Of a DNA stretch of 64,000 nucleotides, positions 44,720-55,521 are shown one piece after another. Under the pieces are notes generated by a model that was given only the letters and a program-made list of their open reading frames with translations, made no database searches and had not been told where the DNA came from. The translations under genes and the position numbers were made by a program. The stretch's first letter is position 1, and every line of letters begins with the position of its first letter. This DNA is from Paramyrothecium sp. XJ0827 (Eukaryota; Ascomycota; Sordariomycetes; Hypocreales; Stachybotryaceae): the NCBI GenBank assembly GCA_020881915.1, contig JAJFPB010000001.1:124001-188000 (forward strand), read 5' to 3'.

Positions 44720-45159
44720 AGAACAAGTCGCTCCTGGATCTAATTTACTGCGCCATTATCGTTGTCTATTAGAAGTCAGGTTATGGCCAAAGGTTTCGTC
44801 GCTTTAATTTGTTACATGGAATGAAGCGATTGTAAAGCTTAATAGGATAGCTTCATAGCCCATAGGCTAGTACTTCGGGTTAACCTATGGTGCTTTCACG
44901 GTAATGAACGCCATTGTGCTACCGTCACTGCTGGCTTTCTGACCCGGGCAGAGACACAGTTATGTGATTAAGTTAAATTCTTACTGTGAGTTTTCTTAGA
45001 TCGTAAAAAACTGTCCTCTGTTACTTACTGCTGCATAGCTATCTTGAATGAAGGGTACAAGGAAGACTATGTCGCTAGGTAGTTTACAACTGTAGTTTAC
45101 AACTTCACTATGGTACGACTCGCCGTACAAAAAACCTGCTACCTCAGGTCAGCCAGGCG
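44720..45159. other. Intergenic, no gene seen
   Basis: 3' flank of the GH5 gene, moderately AT-rich, no frames of note. Confidence 0.45.
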
Positions 45160-46189
45160 TAGCAGGACCCAAAGGTCATCCCTGATGAAGAAAGTTTGAT
45201 TTCTTTCCCCCTCGAGGAGTCTTTGCTGAAGCTAAGTTGGGTCATTGTATTGACGCTGAAGATATAGATGACACCAGGTTCTGGCGATAGGACGAGCACC
45301 CGAATCCAATTGTTGCAACAGAGATTCAACTTGTGAAGGTTGCGGAGCCGGCACCCAAAGACCTGCCCCTGGCCCCAACCACAATGCTACAGTCGATTGT
45401 CGATATAAATGAACCACTGGCAGCGCCTGATGCCGCCAGACTTGCCGCTGATCTGCAGGCCATCAGCATGCCCAACATCTTCAGAGACATGTCTGGAGCT
45501 GCAGAGGAACAGCAACTCCTGCACGATCTCATCGAGGGCTCGGTAAGTATGTCACAGCCTGCGTCTGTAGCAAGGAATGTTCAGGCAAACCAAGGAGCAG
45601 CAGTAGCAAGTGGTGGTCAAGCCGCTGCCGACCCTGTCGCTTCCTGAGATCAGGCTGAGGACAACCGAATCTGCTGCAAGCAAGTCACGCCAACCCAGGC
45701 GTATGCATGGCATGTAAGTTGCCGACAACAAGGCACAGCAGGGTAAGACAACTAAGCAGCAAGCGTCATAAACCGGAGCCGCTGCCCGAGGCTCCCAAGA
45801 AATAGCGTGTAGAAGTGAATATACGCGGCTACGGAAACACGATCCTTGACGGGATGTGGTCTTGGGAGCTCTCCTCAGGCGGAACCTCACTGGGCTTTGA
45901 GCTAATAGACCGCCGCGAAAACGGTGTTGTCAAGATTCCGTTCCACATAGAAGGTGATGACGGCCGCTTGAAGTTGTCGGTGTCCGATGAAAGCCTGCAC
46001 GGTTACAGTATCAACGCTATCTTCAGTGGGAAAGAAATTCTCTTCGAGATCCCGGCGGACACATCCGCCAAGTCAGATTTTGCCTACGTCACCATTGCGG
46101 CCGTGACGACCACATTCAAATTCACGACCATGTCGAGTGAAATGTTGAAGAAGGCATGGATGAACACTGCCAGCTTGACTGTTAACTGA
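45160..46189 (+). pseudogene. Relic of an unknown Ala-rich protein
   Basis: Family not recognised. Pieces on the plus strand follow one another: NPIVATEIQLVKVAEPAPKD, then a helical Ala/Leu-rich part SIVDINEPLAAPDAARLAAD, NIFRDMSGAAEEQQLLHDLI, a Gln/Ala-rich tail (45.3-45.65 kb), then, after disrupted sequence and a TAG near 45804, VEVNIRGYGNTILDGMWSWE, SLGFELIDRR, IPFHIEGDDGRLKLSVSD and a short beta-rich end SSEMLKKAWMNTASLTVN before TGA 46187. The second half looks like a beta-sandwich. The Ala/Gln-rich composition and the RDMSG motif look bacterial in style, so an old horizontal transfer is possible, but this is an impression only. Stops and frame changes indicate decay. Confidence 0.45.
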
Positions 46190-48172
46190 CCTGGTCCAAC
46201 AGATGATTAGCATCACAGGTGCGGGTGGGTAGACGAAGGGCCGGGATGAAACGCACACGATGGGGACCGCCGACGAGTTTACAATTGCTCATTGTCCCTG
46301 CAGCTTTATTGTGAACGAGGTCAAATGGGTCATGAGTCATTTGCGATCATCCAGATCAAGCAGGCCTGGTGCAGAGAGAATAGCAGTTTTACTCGGTTAA
46401 ATCTTATGTGTCGCCAGATTGGCCTTTTCCAGTGCACCAATATTCAGCCACACAGTTCCATGGCTGAAAACCAAACTAGTCCATAGCCAAAGTCTTGGTA
46501 AATCAATTAAAACCAAAAGAAGTCATGGTCAACTTCGAAACTGACACTTCATTCTCAACCCAATTTGATATCGAACAGTAAAGCGGCTTGAACCTCGCCC
46601 TGACAATCGCTGCTTTCCGACGACTCAAAAATTGCCAATGAATTCAAAATTGCTGCTCTCGGAAACGGACCTGCCCATCCCACCGTCACTGTGACACTCA
46701 GATATGCTACCCAGCAGTGCTGCCCCAACCTTCTGTCACGTATAGCAGAAAAGCGTTTGTGAAGATTCTGTTTCGTCAATAACTGTATCACAGGCGCCAA
46801 CAAGAGACATTAACTTCTTCAAACCCTTGGCGAAACTCGCGTCGTGTCTTTTGAGAAGTCCAATGAAGCATTATATTGACGTTGGAATTTTGATGAAACA
46901 CGAAGCACTCGGGTTGTACCAGACTGCCGTGTTAAGCGCTCTCTATACCTGTGGGGTTTTGCAGTAGAGCACAAATGAACTGTTTCTATTATCTCCATGT
47001 GGGATCCATTTGGCCTCATCCCATTCAGAGAACTGGGGTAACTGGTTTTGCAGATTGTGGGGTTTGTGGGGAAACTGCCGATGAAACTTCCGGGAAATAT
47101 GGAGATCCCACAGCCGGTGGTTACGGAAGTTTCTTGTGGAACGGCAATGCAATACCCCCGACTGGGGGCAAATTATTGGTTATATCTCAAGGATGGCCAG
47201 ATCCCTGGACGTCGTCCGCCGCCATTAGAGGGCCATAGCACTATAGATACCACCTTCTAGTCCCCACTTCGTCTATAGCTACGCGGCTCATAGACGCTAG
47301 GAGAAATCCTAATGCTGATTTTACCGATCCGGCCACAATGGACACTAGTGGAAAGCCTGAGAAGAGTGAGGCAGACAGGAAGCAATGCCGATCGCTAGTA
47401 TTATTGTTAATACATAAAGAGAATGTCTCGGAAGTGTGATGCGGAGAGCGAATATCTCGGGTGCCTCTATTTCTCCGGAGCCATAATAAAGGCGTATCCA
47501 CCGCACTCTACTAAATTCTAACGACAGTCACCGAGTGTGATATCCCTGGTCTTTTTTGTACTAACTATCGTCAAATAACTCAACGCCACATCTTTCGCGT
47601 TCCATAGGTAAGCACGGGACCAAGATCACGCCGGCACCGCTAGTAGCAACGCATTTTCAACCAGCCTACTAAACAAACCCGCTTCACGGACGATGAACTC
47701 GGTGTTATGGCAGAGTCGTGAGGACGATAACCAACTGCGTTTCACGGATGAATCTCGAGGAGGCATCTTGTATGGTAAACTGAGCAATGCAGCAAAAATG
47801 CTTCTAAAAATCAAGTCATACTTAAGTTAAAAGGTATAGAATGCCTCTTAAACGGGGACAAGTTTCTGAATGTCTACCCTTGCCAGCTATAGGACAACCT
47901 TGGCAAACGTTGATCCCAGCTTAGGACGCGGGGTATGGAGTGCGGGGATACTTCCCCATGGGGCTACTTGCTCCTAACTGCAAGTCGGTCAAGAACGCGC
48001 GGGAAATTCCGAATACGAGGGTAGTAGATATCACATATACGCGGACTTACAGATATAAGAAGGTGACGATTCTACCTTTGTGCAGTGCTGTGCAGAGTCG
48101 ATCGATCAGGATCAACGCTCAATCCTCAAACCTTGTGCTGATCATAGACAGGCCTCATTTCTGTCAACAAAA
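46190..48172. other. 2 kb without a recognisable gene
   Basis: Short frames only. The frame at 46951-47238 (DCGVCGETADETSGKYGD...) has no signal peptide or known motif. No RIP-like composition and no tRNA seen. Confidence 0.45.
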
Positions 48173-50071
48173 ATGTTGTTCCCAGCCGCCACAGCCGCTA
48201 TCTTGGTGGTCCTAGGTGCCGTCGTTGGTGTTGCTGGTGATGCCATCCCTCCACCTCCTCCTGCGGAAAAGATCCTGATCAAAAGGCTCCGGCTACCGCC
48301 CCTAGCGCCGAGCAACGCGACTGGAGCTTGTACAAAAGCCATCAACCCGCGGGGAACGGGGTGCATCAAGAACGGTGTTTTTGGCGTCTTCCAGTCGGGC
48401 AGCTTCCTGCCAGATGCTAAGCATGTCCTTGCCCAGGTCACCTTCCAGGGTGCTCCCGCGGAACCCAACTCAGCCAGCATCTACACGGGCCAGCAAGTCA
48501 TCATCATTAAGACCGACAGCAAGGCCACTTTTGCTAATGGTGATGCCTGGCGTTGCATTACATGTGGCGTCCCTGCATCACAGTCTGTCGGATTCGATCA
48601 CAAATTTGACTACCCGCAAGCCTTTCGCGACGGTAAACGAGCATTGATCGGCGCCAATGTGCTTGACTGTGGCAAGTACGACATTTCATCGCCCAGCTGC
48701 ACTCCTAAAAACACCTTCATCTATCCTCTACGGTGGAATATCGCTGCTGACGGGACTGGTGTCGGAGGTGAGATGCGTGAGCTCAGAATCCACCCTGACC
48801 AGGTCCATGTCCAATTCAACAACATCCACTTCGGTGTTGACGGTATCGGCCAGAACGGCTACTTCGCACGCATCAAGTTCAATCCTGCGCCTACAGTCGG
48901 GACTCCTCTGGCACCCCGCTACGACGTTGTCAATGTGTCTCTTTTGGTAGACCTGACGCGGCATGCATCCTTCACCGTCAATGGAACGGAAATCTACCAC
49001 AATCTTGATACCGTGTCGATTGGCGAGGCGCGTGGTTTCACTGGAGACGGAAATGAGATTCTGGCTGTTGGCTACCCGGAAGAGAGCTCCAACATCGATA
49101 TCTTCGCAACCCATCTGTCCACCGGTGCCGTACGTCGACTCACTACCCATCCCGAATACTGCGACCCCCTTGACGCCTCGCCAGACAACAAATGGGTCGC
49201 GATCGAGGATACACGCGGTACCAATCGCCAGATGTTTGTTGCTGGCATGCGTGGCATCCCGCCCATCACCGACCTGTTGACCGCGGCTTTCACCTCGTCG
49301 ACCCGTAACAATGGCCTGCGCCGCTTCTTCCAAGTATTCGTGATCGATAATCACGGCGACCGAGGCACTTACTTTGGTCAGAGAGTTACTGGAGATACCG
49401 ACGGTGTTCCTGGAAGCGGCACGTGGAATGATCCCAACTGGAACTCTATGGCAGATCCGCGCTGGTCGCTTGATAGCACCCAGCTCGTCTTCCACCAAAT
49501 GATGGTAGTATCCCCGGACTGCGGTGGCGCCAATCCCCTGCCGTGCCCCACATCCAAAGAGCCCGGCGGTCATGACTACCGCATTCTTGTGGCAACGTTT
49601 CCAGACCGCAAGCCAACCAAGCCCATCAAGGTGCCGGAGCACTCCGATGTGATTCCTTGGGCCATTCCTTTTGTGGCGGGCAGCACCACGATTCCACCAA
49701 TGTCTCGACCTCCAGCAGGCGTCTACACTCTCACGGGCAAGGTTGCGGGATCCGCCCAAGTCAACATTACATGGCTGCCTTCACCCCAAGTGGGGACCAT
49801 CTCAGTCATTTACAACGAGTACTCTGACGACGGCGTTAACTTTCTGAATGGCAGCGAGTCCGTAACGACCGTCATGCCTTCGCCCGCGGTGACGGAAGTT
49901 GACTGGCTCTCACACATCACTCAGTCTGGCGCAGTGAACGGTACCAAGTTCACTGGCCCTGGTGGGTACCAGGCAGTTCTTGACGTAACCGCGAACTACC
50001 TGGAGAACAACGGTTCGCTCATAACTATTTTGGATGGCATTGAATACAGAAACCCTGCGAGCTTTACTTGA
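48173..50071 (+). CDS. Secreted saponin-hydrolase-like protein
   Basis: Intronless, 632 residues from ATG 48173; the upstream in-frame ATG at 48080 would put a polar leader before the signal peptide (ATAAILVVLGAVVGVAGD), so the later start is chosen. The sequence is like fungal saponin hydrolases: LPPLAPSNATGACTKAINPR, GTGCIKNGVFGVFQSGSFLP, ASIYTGQQVIIIKTD, WRCITCGVP, and later DASPDNKWVAIEDTRGTNRQ, PRWSLDSTQLVFHQMM and PGGHDYRILVATFP. The middle has TolB/WD-like blades (DPLDASPDNKWVA and similar), i.e. a beta-propeller. Proteins of this kind release sugars from plant triterpene glycosides and so detoxify saponins. Several N-glycosylation sites and paired Cys support secretion. The family name is from memory of its conserved N-terminus; its catalytic residues are not known to me, and activity on other glycosides is possible. 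Confidence 0.7.
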   Translation: MLFPAATAAILVVLGAVVGVAGDAIPPPPPAEKILIKRLRLPPLAPSNATGACTKAINPRGTGCIKNGVFGVFQSGSFLPDAKHVLAQVTFQGAPAEPNSASIYTGQQVIIIKTDSKATFANGDAWRCITCGVPASQSVGFDHKFDYPQAFRDGKRALIGANVLDCGKYDISSPSCTPKNTFIYPLRWNIAADGTGVGGEMRELRIHPDQVHVQFNNIHFGVDGIGQNGYFARIKFNPAPTVGTPLAPRYDVVNVSLLVDLTRHASFTVNGTEIYHNLDTVSIGEARGFTGDGNEILAVGYPEESSNIDIFATHLSTGAVRRLTTHPEYCDPLDASPDNKWVAIEDTRGTNRQMFVAGMRGIPPITDLLTAAFTSSTRNNGLRRFFQVFVIDNHGDRGTYFGQRVTGDTDGVPGSGTWNDPNWNSMADPRWSLDSTQLVFHQMMVVSPDCGGANPLPCPTSKEPGGHDYRILVATFPDRKPTKPIKVPEHSDVIPWAIPFVAGSTTIPPMSRPPAGVYTLTGKVAGSAQVNITWLPSPQVGTISVIYNEYSDDGVNFLNGSESVTTVMPSPAVTEVDWLSHITQSGAVNGTKFTGPGGYQAVLDVTANYLENNGSLITILDGIEYRNPASFT

Positions 50072-50305
50072 AGCGGGAGATACAGAATGATTGCAAATGG
50101 TTGTCATTATTCACCAGCAGAGATTACTTTGGCAAGAAATGGGCATTTACTCGAACTTGGCTTACAGGAAAAGAAGTTTATCGTGGACAGTGCTTGTGCA
50201 AGCATACTGTTTCAGTTGAGATTATTTCTTAGCATGAGTGTTGAGCTGTTCAACCTCTCAATGTTCTTGCATCTTATTACGTAGCCTCTATCAAATCACA
50301 AATCA

Positions 50306-51174
50306 CTAAATTGGTCTTGCATAAAAGTCTAACACTTGCCATAAATAGAACAACAGAATTACATTCAGTACAATATTGACCACCCATCCAAACACTTCGA
50401 AGATATACGAGCCTACCCTTATATTTTTAGGAGTCCGAGCCTCCTCCGTGATGTGTAGGACGGAGAAGACAGCTGGCTGCAAAACGGGCTCGTTTTTGCC
50501 GAAGGGATATATGCCAAACATTGTCCCGCAGACTACACTCCCTACTGATAGAAAGACTGTGAGATCACTCGTCCCTAAGCTCAAGTCCTCATTGATTCCT
50601 CCTGATGAGAGGGTCAACTTGTAACTCGTTAACTGGGTTTCAATCGTTAAAGTGGCCTCATCACGTCTTCAGCCCACCTCAGGCTCTTTGTTGATTTGAA
50701 CAATGGCTTGCCGGTTTTGTTTCCAAGACTAGACCCTAAGGGCTCTCGGTAAACTACTGTTCTTACTTGACCTCCATTAGACTTTTCATCAAGCGTAATT
50801 TCACTCGTGGCGAACATATCTACCCCAGCGTAGGTATGTAACCAGCATATGGATGTTGTGCTTCGATTGTGGGCTTAGTTGAGCTGCAAGCTTATTTTGT
50901 TAGGGTATGTGCATAATTCGACCCCATGACTGACTTACCGGCTTCACCTATGTTCATGGTCTTGTACCATTTTCAATTTAGCTGGTTGGCAGTTAACGGT
51001 GGGATCGGCACTGCTCTTCTCCCACCACATTTCTGCTTGAATTCGTTTCCGCAGCACGCTAACAAGCTTCACTTTTGAGACAAGAACTGGAGTCATTTGT
51101 TGGGATAAAGTCGTCAGGCGTCGCCTTTTTCTTTGCTGACAAAATTCTTGCTCAGCTCTTTCTCCTGAACTCAT
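50306..51174 (-). pseudogene. Unknown membrane-protein gene, probably broken
   Basis: Minus-strand pieces: KWYKTMNIGEAG (ends at a GTAAGT donor near 50938), then after an AG acceptor STKPTIEAQHPYAGYIPTLG, VDMFATSEITLDEK, VVYREPLGSSLGNKTGKPLF, WAED, and finally SYKLTLSSGGINEDLSLGTS, DLTVFLSVGSVVCGTMFG and FEVFGWVVNIVLNVILLFYL before the stop at 50306. Two hydrophobic helices lie at the C-terminus. The pieces are in different frames (shift near 50825; only 32 nt for an intron near 50645), so decay is more likely than splicing. No family recognised. Confidence 0.35.
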
Positions 51175-51753
51175 CTAGTATTCCACTTGTGCAACTCGTC
51201 GCATTATCTTTGCAGAAATGGCTAACTCTTTTTACTGCTGCAGATCTGATTGAGATTATCAACATACAAGGCGGACGCATGTTGAGAGATGTACCTCATG
51301 AATACCCGTGCAGTAGCTCGGTTCCAGATGCCACATCCAGAGAGCTTGGTGGTTACCTTACCATGACCTGTCAAGTCTGGAGCAAGTTATTGGACGACAA
51401 TTCGAATGGGTGAGCAGTTTGGCTCAGGGCAGGCAGTCATTGGGTCACCCGGCCTTCATTTTATGCCTGTACAATTCCCGCGTCCTGTGTCAGTCAGTGC
51501 CGCGCGAAAATAGCCACGCCGACCGTTACTGGATTTGGAACGTTGGTGGGCCGCTTAGTCTCACAGACCGCCTTAGTCTCAAAGGGCAATTGTGATTTAG
51601 TGGTCCTAACTTGCACCAAGGATTCACGCTTGTCTCTCCGCACCCAACCTTCCGATTTCCTGGCAAACTCCATGAGCGGCATCGATTCTTTCGACACGAG
51701 TCGCTGTAATAGTCCTCCTGTTCTCGTTACTAGATCGTTCCTGATTGCCCAGC

Positions 51754-53520
51754 ATGAACGCGAAAGACGCGCCCAAATTGCACCTTATCCCAGAAATTTT
51801 GCACCAGATATGCTTGTATCTCACTAAACCCGCCCTCGCACGCCTACGTCTCGTCTCGCGAGACCTCGCTGAAACCGCCCTGCCCTACCTGTACAAGTCG
51901 ATCCTTGTCGAGACCGACGCACCTTCTGTCAATCGCTTCATCAACATCGCCAAGACGCCTAAGCTGCGCAAACTGGTCCGCGATCTAACCCTCGACACCA
52001 GGGTCCTTGGTTTCGATTACCACTGCAACATGGGCTACAAACCACCGAGAAAATTCATGGAGTCGCTGCCATTTGTACGCGGATTCCAGAGCATCACAGC
52101 GATCCATGTCCACTTCTGCGAGTACTGTGGTGCGGACGAGGATGAGGGGCGTCTCGGGTTTAGCATTGAGGAAACCTTCAAAATGAGGTACCACGTCATG
52201 GATACCATCTCCCACTGCCTGGCTGGTATGTGGACCATAAAGCGGCAGCTGGAAATTGATGTGCTTGCAGGTTACTTGATCGACGGTAATGAGAAGGAAA
52301 GCGAGGAGGAGATTGGCAAAAAGGACAATGACGAGAAGGCCAGTGACGTGGAGGACAATGACGACCACCATGACAGTGAAGAGGAGGAGAGCAGCGACGA
52401 GGAGGATGCTCCATTTAAATACAATGAGGAGGATCTAGGCATTCCGGATCAACCCATTCCCATCAAAGAACTCACCGTCTCCTGCCTGGCCGACTACCAC
52501 GACAACCGGCTTTACTGTTCCGAGGCTTGGAAAAAGGTCATCTCATCGCCGCACCTGATCGATCTCAAGTTGTTCATGATACAGGAGACGTGCGACGGTG
52601 CCCCTGAGGGCGAAATCTTCATCCCCGAAAAATACGAGTTCTTTGGCAGACTATCCTCGGGCTGGCTCAGTCGGGACCTTGCAGAGCACTTGCAAGTGCT
52701 CTCCCTGTTCTACCGGAACTACTGGGGTTGGGTTCCGGACCCGGGATTTGAGAGCATTAAACTGCCAAAGTTGAAGATCTTGGCGTTGGGGAACTATGTT
52801 TTCTCGCATGAGTGGGAGATTGATTGGTTCGCGTCGCTCGGTAAGGAGAATGGGAGTGGCGGTCTTGAAGAGCTGTATCTGGACGACTGCCCGATCTTGT
52901 GCAAGGCTCGGCAATTGGTTCCTCTGATCAAGACCGACAAATGCTCCCCTGGCTATCCCAACCCAAGCAGGGTCATGAACCATGACCCTTATAACCCGAA
53001 AGAGTTCAAATTCGCACTTAGATGGCACCAGGTCTTGTCGCACTGGGCAGAGTCTATGAAGGGCTTGAAGCTATTCCGCTCGGGCCATGGAGACTGGTCC
53101 ATGTACCCAGTGCCGAGCCACCACGAGAATCTTGCCGCTAAGGGAAATCTGTACGAAGGCCACACGACGAAAAAGCTCCGCCACCGGATGGAGAACAACA
53201 TCCATCGTGTGTTCTACGGCGGGATGCCCATGGAAGAGGAGCCGGTGTATCGGGGTTCGATTGGTGAGGATTTTCTATACGGCCACGGGATTCGGGAGGT
53301 CAACCATCGTGATGAGGTGTTTCGCTTGCCGTATATTGAGTATGATATCGGTTCGGGCTCGACTTGGCTTGAAGCGGGTACGAGGTCTAGGGAGTGGCAT
53401 GGGCGGGATTTTGGCCCGGAAGAGGGGACGCATGCCAAGGACGACGACGCGTTTGAGAAGCTCCAAGCTATTATGGCTGCCAGAGTTGCTACTGAGAAAA
53501 GTAAGATGATTTCGGACTGA
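51754..53520 (+). CDS. F-box protein with an acidic insert
   Basis: Intronless, 588 residues from ATG 51754 (MNAKDAPKLHLIPEIL). The F-box is at residues 8-48 (LIPEILHQICLYLTKPALARLRLVSRDLAETALPYLYKSI). A highly acidic low-complexity insert (about residues 185-225, repeated Asp/Glu with EEEESSDEEDAP) is followed by leucine-rich segments (LKLFMIQE, LQVLSLFYRNYWG, LKILALGNYVF, LEELYLDDCPIL) resembling irregular LRRs that would bind substrates of an SCF ubiquitin ligase. Close in design to, but not a copy of, the F-box gene at 30.9 kb. Target unknown. No sign of damage. Confidence 0.85.
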   Translation: MNAKDAPKLHLIPEILHQICLYLTKPALARLRLVSRDLAETALPYLYKSILVETDAPSVNRFINIAKTPKLRKLVRDLTLDTRVLGFDYHCNMGYKPPRKFMESLPFVRGFQSITAIHVHFCEYCGADEDEGRLGFSIEETFKMRYHVMDTISHCLAGMWTIKRQLEIDVLAGYLIDGNEKESEEEIGKKDNDEKASDVEDNDDHHDSEEEESSDEEDAPFKYNEEDLGIPDQPIPIKELTVSCLADYHDNRLYCSEAWKKVISSPHLIDLKLFMIQETCDGAPEGEIFIPEKYEFFGRLSSGWLSRDLAEHLQVLSLFYRNYWGWVPDPGFESIKLPKLKILALGNYVFSHEWEIDWFASLGKENGSGGLEELYLDDCPILCKARQLVPLIKTDKCSPGYPNPSRVMNHDPYNPKEFKFALRWHQVLSHWAESMKGLKLFRSGHGDWSMYPVPSHHENLAAKGNLYEGHTTKKLRHRMENNIHRVFYGGMPMEEEPVYRGSIGEDFLYGHGIREVNHRDEVFRLPYIEYDIGSGSTWLEAGTRSREWHGRDFGPEEGTHAKDDDAFEKLQAIMAARVATEKSKMISD

Positions 53521-53699
53521 AGCAAGTAGAAGATGGTGGTGTAACGGTACAGTGGCATAGATTGCATTGGGGACATGTCTGTAGCTATTCAGTTGCAGGC
53601 CTTCTAATGACGTTGCCCCTTGATACGTTGAGAAGATGACCGGCCCCTCTTTTATTTGACGGAGGTAGCTCCATCGTCCGCCCACTTTCCGAATCATCC

Positions 53700-54060
53700 C
53701 TACCGTGATCGCTCGCCCGCATCAGCCTCCTCGACCTTCGTCGTTTGCGTAACACTCGTCGCCTTTTGGTCTGCAATAAACTTTGGAATAGTCAATTTAC
53801 TTAGGTAGAGAGGAACGAGCTTGCCTTTTGCCCGCCAAGCAGAAGCATGGGCCTCAAACACCTCGTTCATGGTTTCCGGCAATTGGTTCGACATATCGGG
53901 CATCCAGATGAAGCCCCAGATCAGACTCAATGCGGCGATGGAACCAAAGATGAAACCGAGTTCGGACTCGAGCCAGGCGGGTTCGTTGAGGAGGAAGGGG
54001 AGAACAAAGCGGCTAAAGATAGAGACCCACGTCAAGTCAAGAGAGGGCTTCAAATTTTAT
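53700..54060 (-). pseudogene. MFS sugar-transporter C-terminal relic
   Basis: The minus-strand frame has VSIFSRFVLPFLLNEPAWLE, LGFIFGSIAALSLIWGFIWM and a PETMNEVFEAH motif, i.e. the last transmembrane helix and the P-E-T/E..E-(I/V)-D/F tail of fungal hexose or maltose permeases. A cytosolic tail ends at TAG 53700. Everything upstream of the penultimate helix is missing, since unrelated sequence begins near 54060. Truncated relic. Confidence 0.6.
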
Positions 54061-54089
54061 TCTGGTATTGTACATACTATAAGAGGATT

Positions 54090-54720
54090 CAATAAAAGAA
54101 TCTCGTTAAACCCCCTTGGTAGTGAGGCAATACCTACAAGGGACTTGAGAACTCCTGACGCTCGTCAGCTTGGCTTCCGTGTACAGTGCCTGGTACGAAT
54201 AGCTCGAGCACATCCTTCGTATCAGCTGTCGCAGCAATATCCAAGGCCGTCCTAAGCTTCCCATCCTCAGCTCCTATTTGTCTTGATCTAGCAAGTGAAT
54301 ATCGTCTTTGGTGGTGAGGCGCAGCACAAGCTTAGTAAAGCCACATGCGACAAGACTGTAGAGGAATGTTGGGCCTCGATTTCAATACGGGTGTGGTATG
54401 ACCCAAGCACTTCCGTTGAACAATCCTATTCAGATAGCCCCTTTCCAACTATATTGTATAGACGTAGACCCACTTCCTTCTTTCTAGTGTTATTAAATTA
54501 TCCGCATTTTGAGAATACGGCTTGTCCATTGAGAGCATGTCACGCGCGTGCAAAAAGAGCTCGACTGTGAACGAGTGGCCCCTCTGCGCTGCAACATTAA
54601 TGGCTCTGTCGATGTTACACTTCGTGAACTCTTGATGCTCGGTGCTGAATAACTGGAAGACAAGTGCGTGCCATCAGAGCAGATCGATGAAATTCTCGAG
54701 TTGTCTGGAGCGCCGCTGCC
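54090..54720 (-). pseudogene. Ankyrin-repeat protein relic
   Basis: Minus-strand segments DGKLRTALDIAATADTKDVL (near 54250) and CNIDRAINVAAQRGHSFTVE followed by LFLHARDM (near 54570) match the ankyrin consensus (T/R-A-L-x-x-A-A...). LVFQLFSTEHQEF lies before them. Stops and frame breaks separate the pieces, and no start codon or full repeat array remains. It lies beside an F-box gene, as does the ankyrin relic at 32.7 kb. Confidence 0.4.
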
Positions 54721-54975
54721 CTCAAGCGTACACTTCCCGAATCCAACACTGGCGTATCGCTCTTTTGCCTGGACAGCTACCTAAGCCTCTTCACCCTGAA
54801 CCCCCAAGAGCCACCAGTATCTCACTCCATCCCAGTCCATATGGAATTATCCCGTACCACAGTTGACGTAACCCGACGTAACCCAAGATCTCCAAGCTTG
54901 ACACTCATTGGCAAGTCTACATCAAATAGAGTTGTGCTTGATGTGGGGGATTCCTTGCCGATACTTGACTTTCAG

Positions 54976-55404
54976 CTAGTACGTGATGCACTGAATGGGG
55001 ATAATGTCACCAAGAACGCAGCATCTGGGCCTGCAGCCCTCCCCAGTTTCAGCGCATAGAGTGATAGCTTCGTTGGATGAAGTAGGTCTCCTTGGAAGGG
55101 TGGCGCATCTGGTGCCCGAATTTCCAGGGTTTATGCACGTAAGGCTTTGCCCGCCTCCAAAGCACCAGCTAATTTGAGGCGGCTGGTCCGGGGTTGGTGG
55201 TTTGGTGGGTTGAGGGGGGCATCCCGGGTTACCAGGAAAGCAGGGTATTTGACGTGGTTCAATCCTGGACTGGGGTGGTGGATGCCAGCAAGAAGGCTTA
55301 TCAGGTCTGCAAAACGGCAGTTGACGTTCCTCAAGCCTAGCAGGGGCCGTGATGGCAATGCCAGCAAGGAGAGTAAACGTAGCAATAAATTTAAGGGCTT
55401 TCAT
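54976..55404 (-). CDS. Small secreted cysteine-rich protein
   Basis: 142 residues from ATG 55404 (MKALKFIATFTLLAGIAITA, a clear signal peptide); upstream in-frame codons would bury the signal, so this start is chosen. The mature part has 12 Cys, eight of them spaced in pairs, and a Pro-rich N-terminal half with two similar motifs (RQLPFCRPDKPSC and RQIPCFPGNPGC), each preceded by an Arg-Gln junction (EER-Q, EPR-Q), possible KEX2-like cleavage sites. The C-terminal half has C-x6-C and CC spacing (CAETGEGCRPRCC). No family recognised. The size, Cys number and secretion fit a candidate effector or antimicrobial-type protein; function unknown. Confidence 0.7.
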   Translation of the reverse strand: MKALKFIATFTLLAGIAITAPARLEERQLPFCRPDKPSCWHPPPQSRIEPRQIPCFPGNPGCPPQPTKPPTPDQPPQISWCFGGGQSLTCINPGNSGTRCATLPRRPTSSNEAITLCAETGEGCRPRCCVLGDIIPIQCITY

Positions 55405-55521
55405 GATGACGATCGATGTCGAAAGGAAAATTTGAAGGATGGAATTGAAGCTGAACGAGCGGAGAAAGCACCACGGGATAATCTGGCTCTTATTATAGTT
55501 GCGAGAATCATGTATAGTCAC

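Noticed and set aside
45333..45647. Stand-alone 104-codon gene
   Set aside because: The frame lacks a convincing start and continues in sense with disrupted downstream pieces, so it is treated as part of a relic.
48728..49759. 343-codon minus-strand open frame
   Set aside because: Lies fully antisense to the saponin-hydrolase-like gene and has no domain of its own; high-GC shadow frame.
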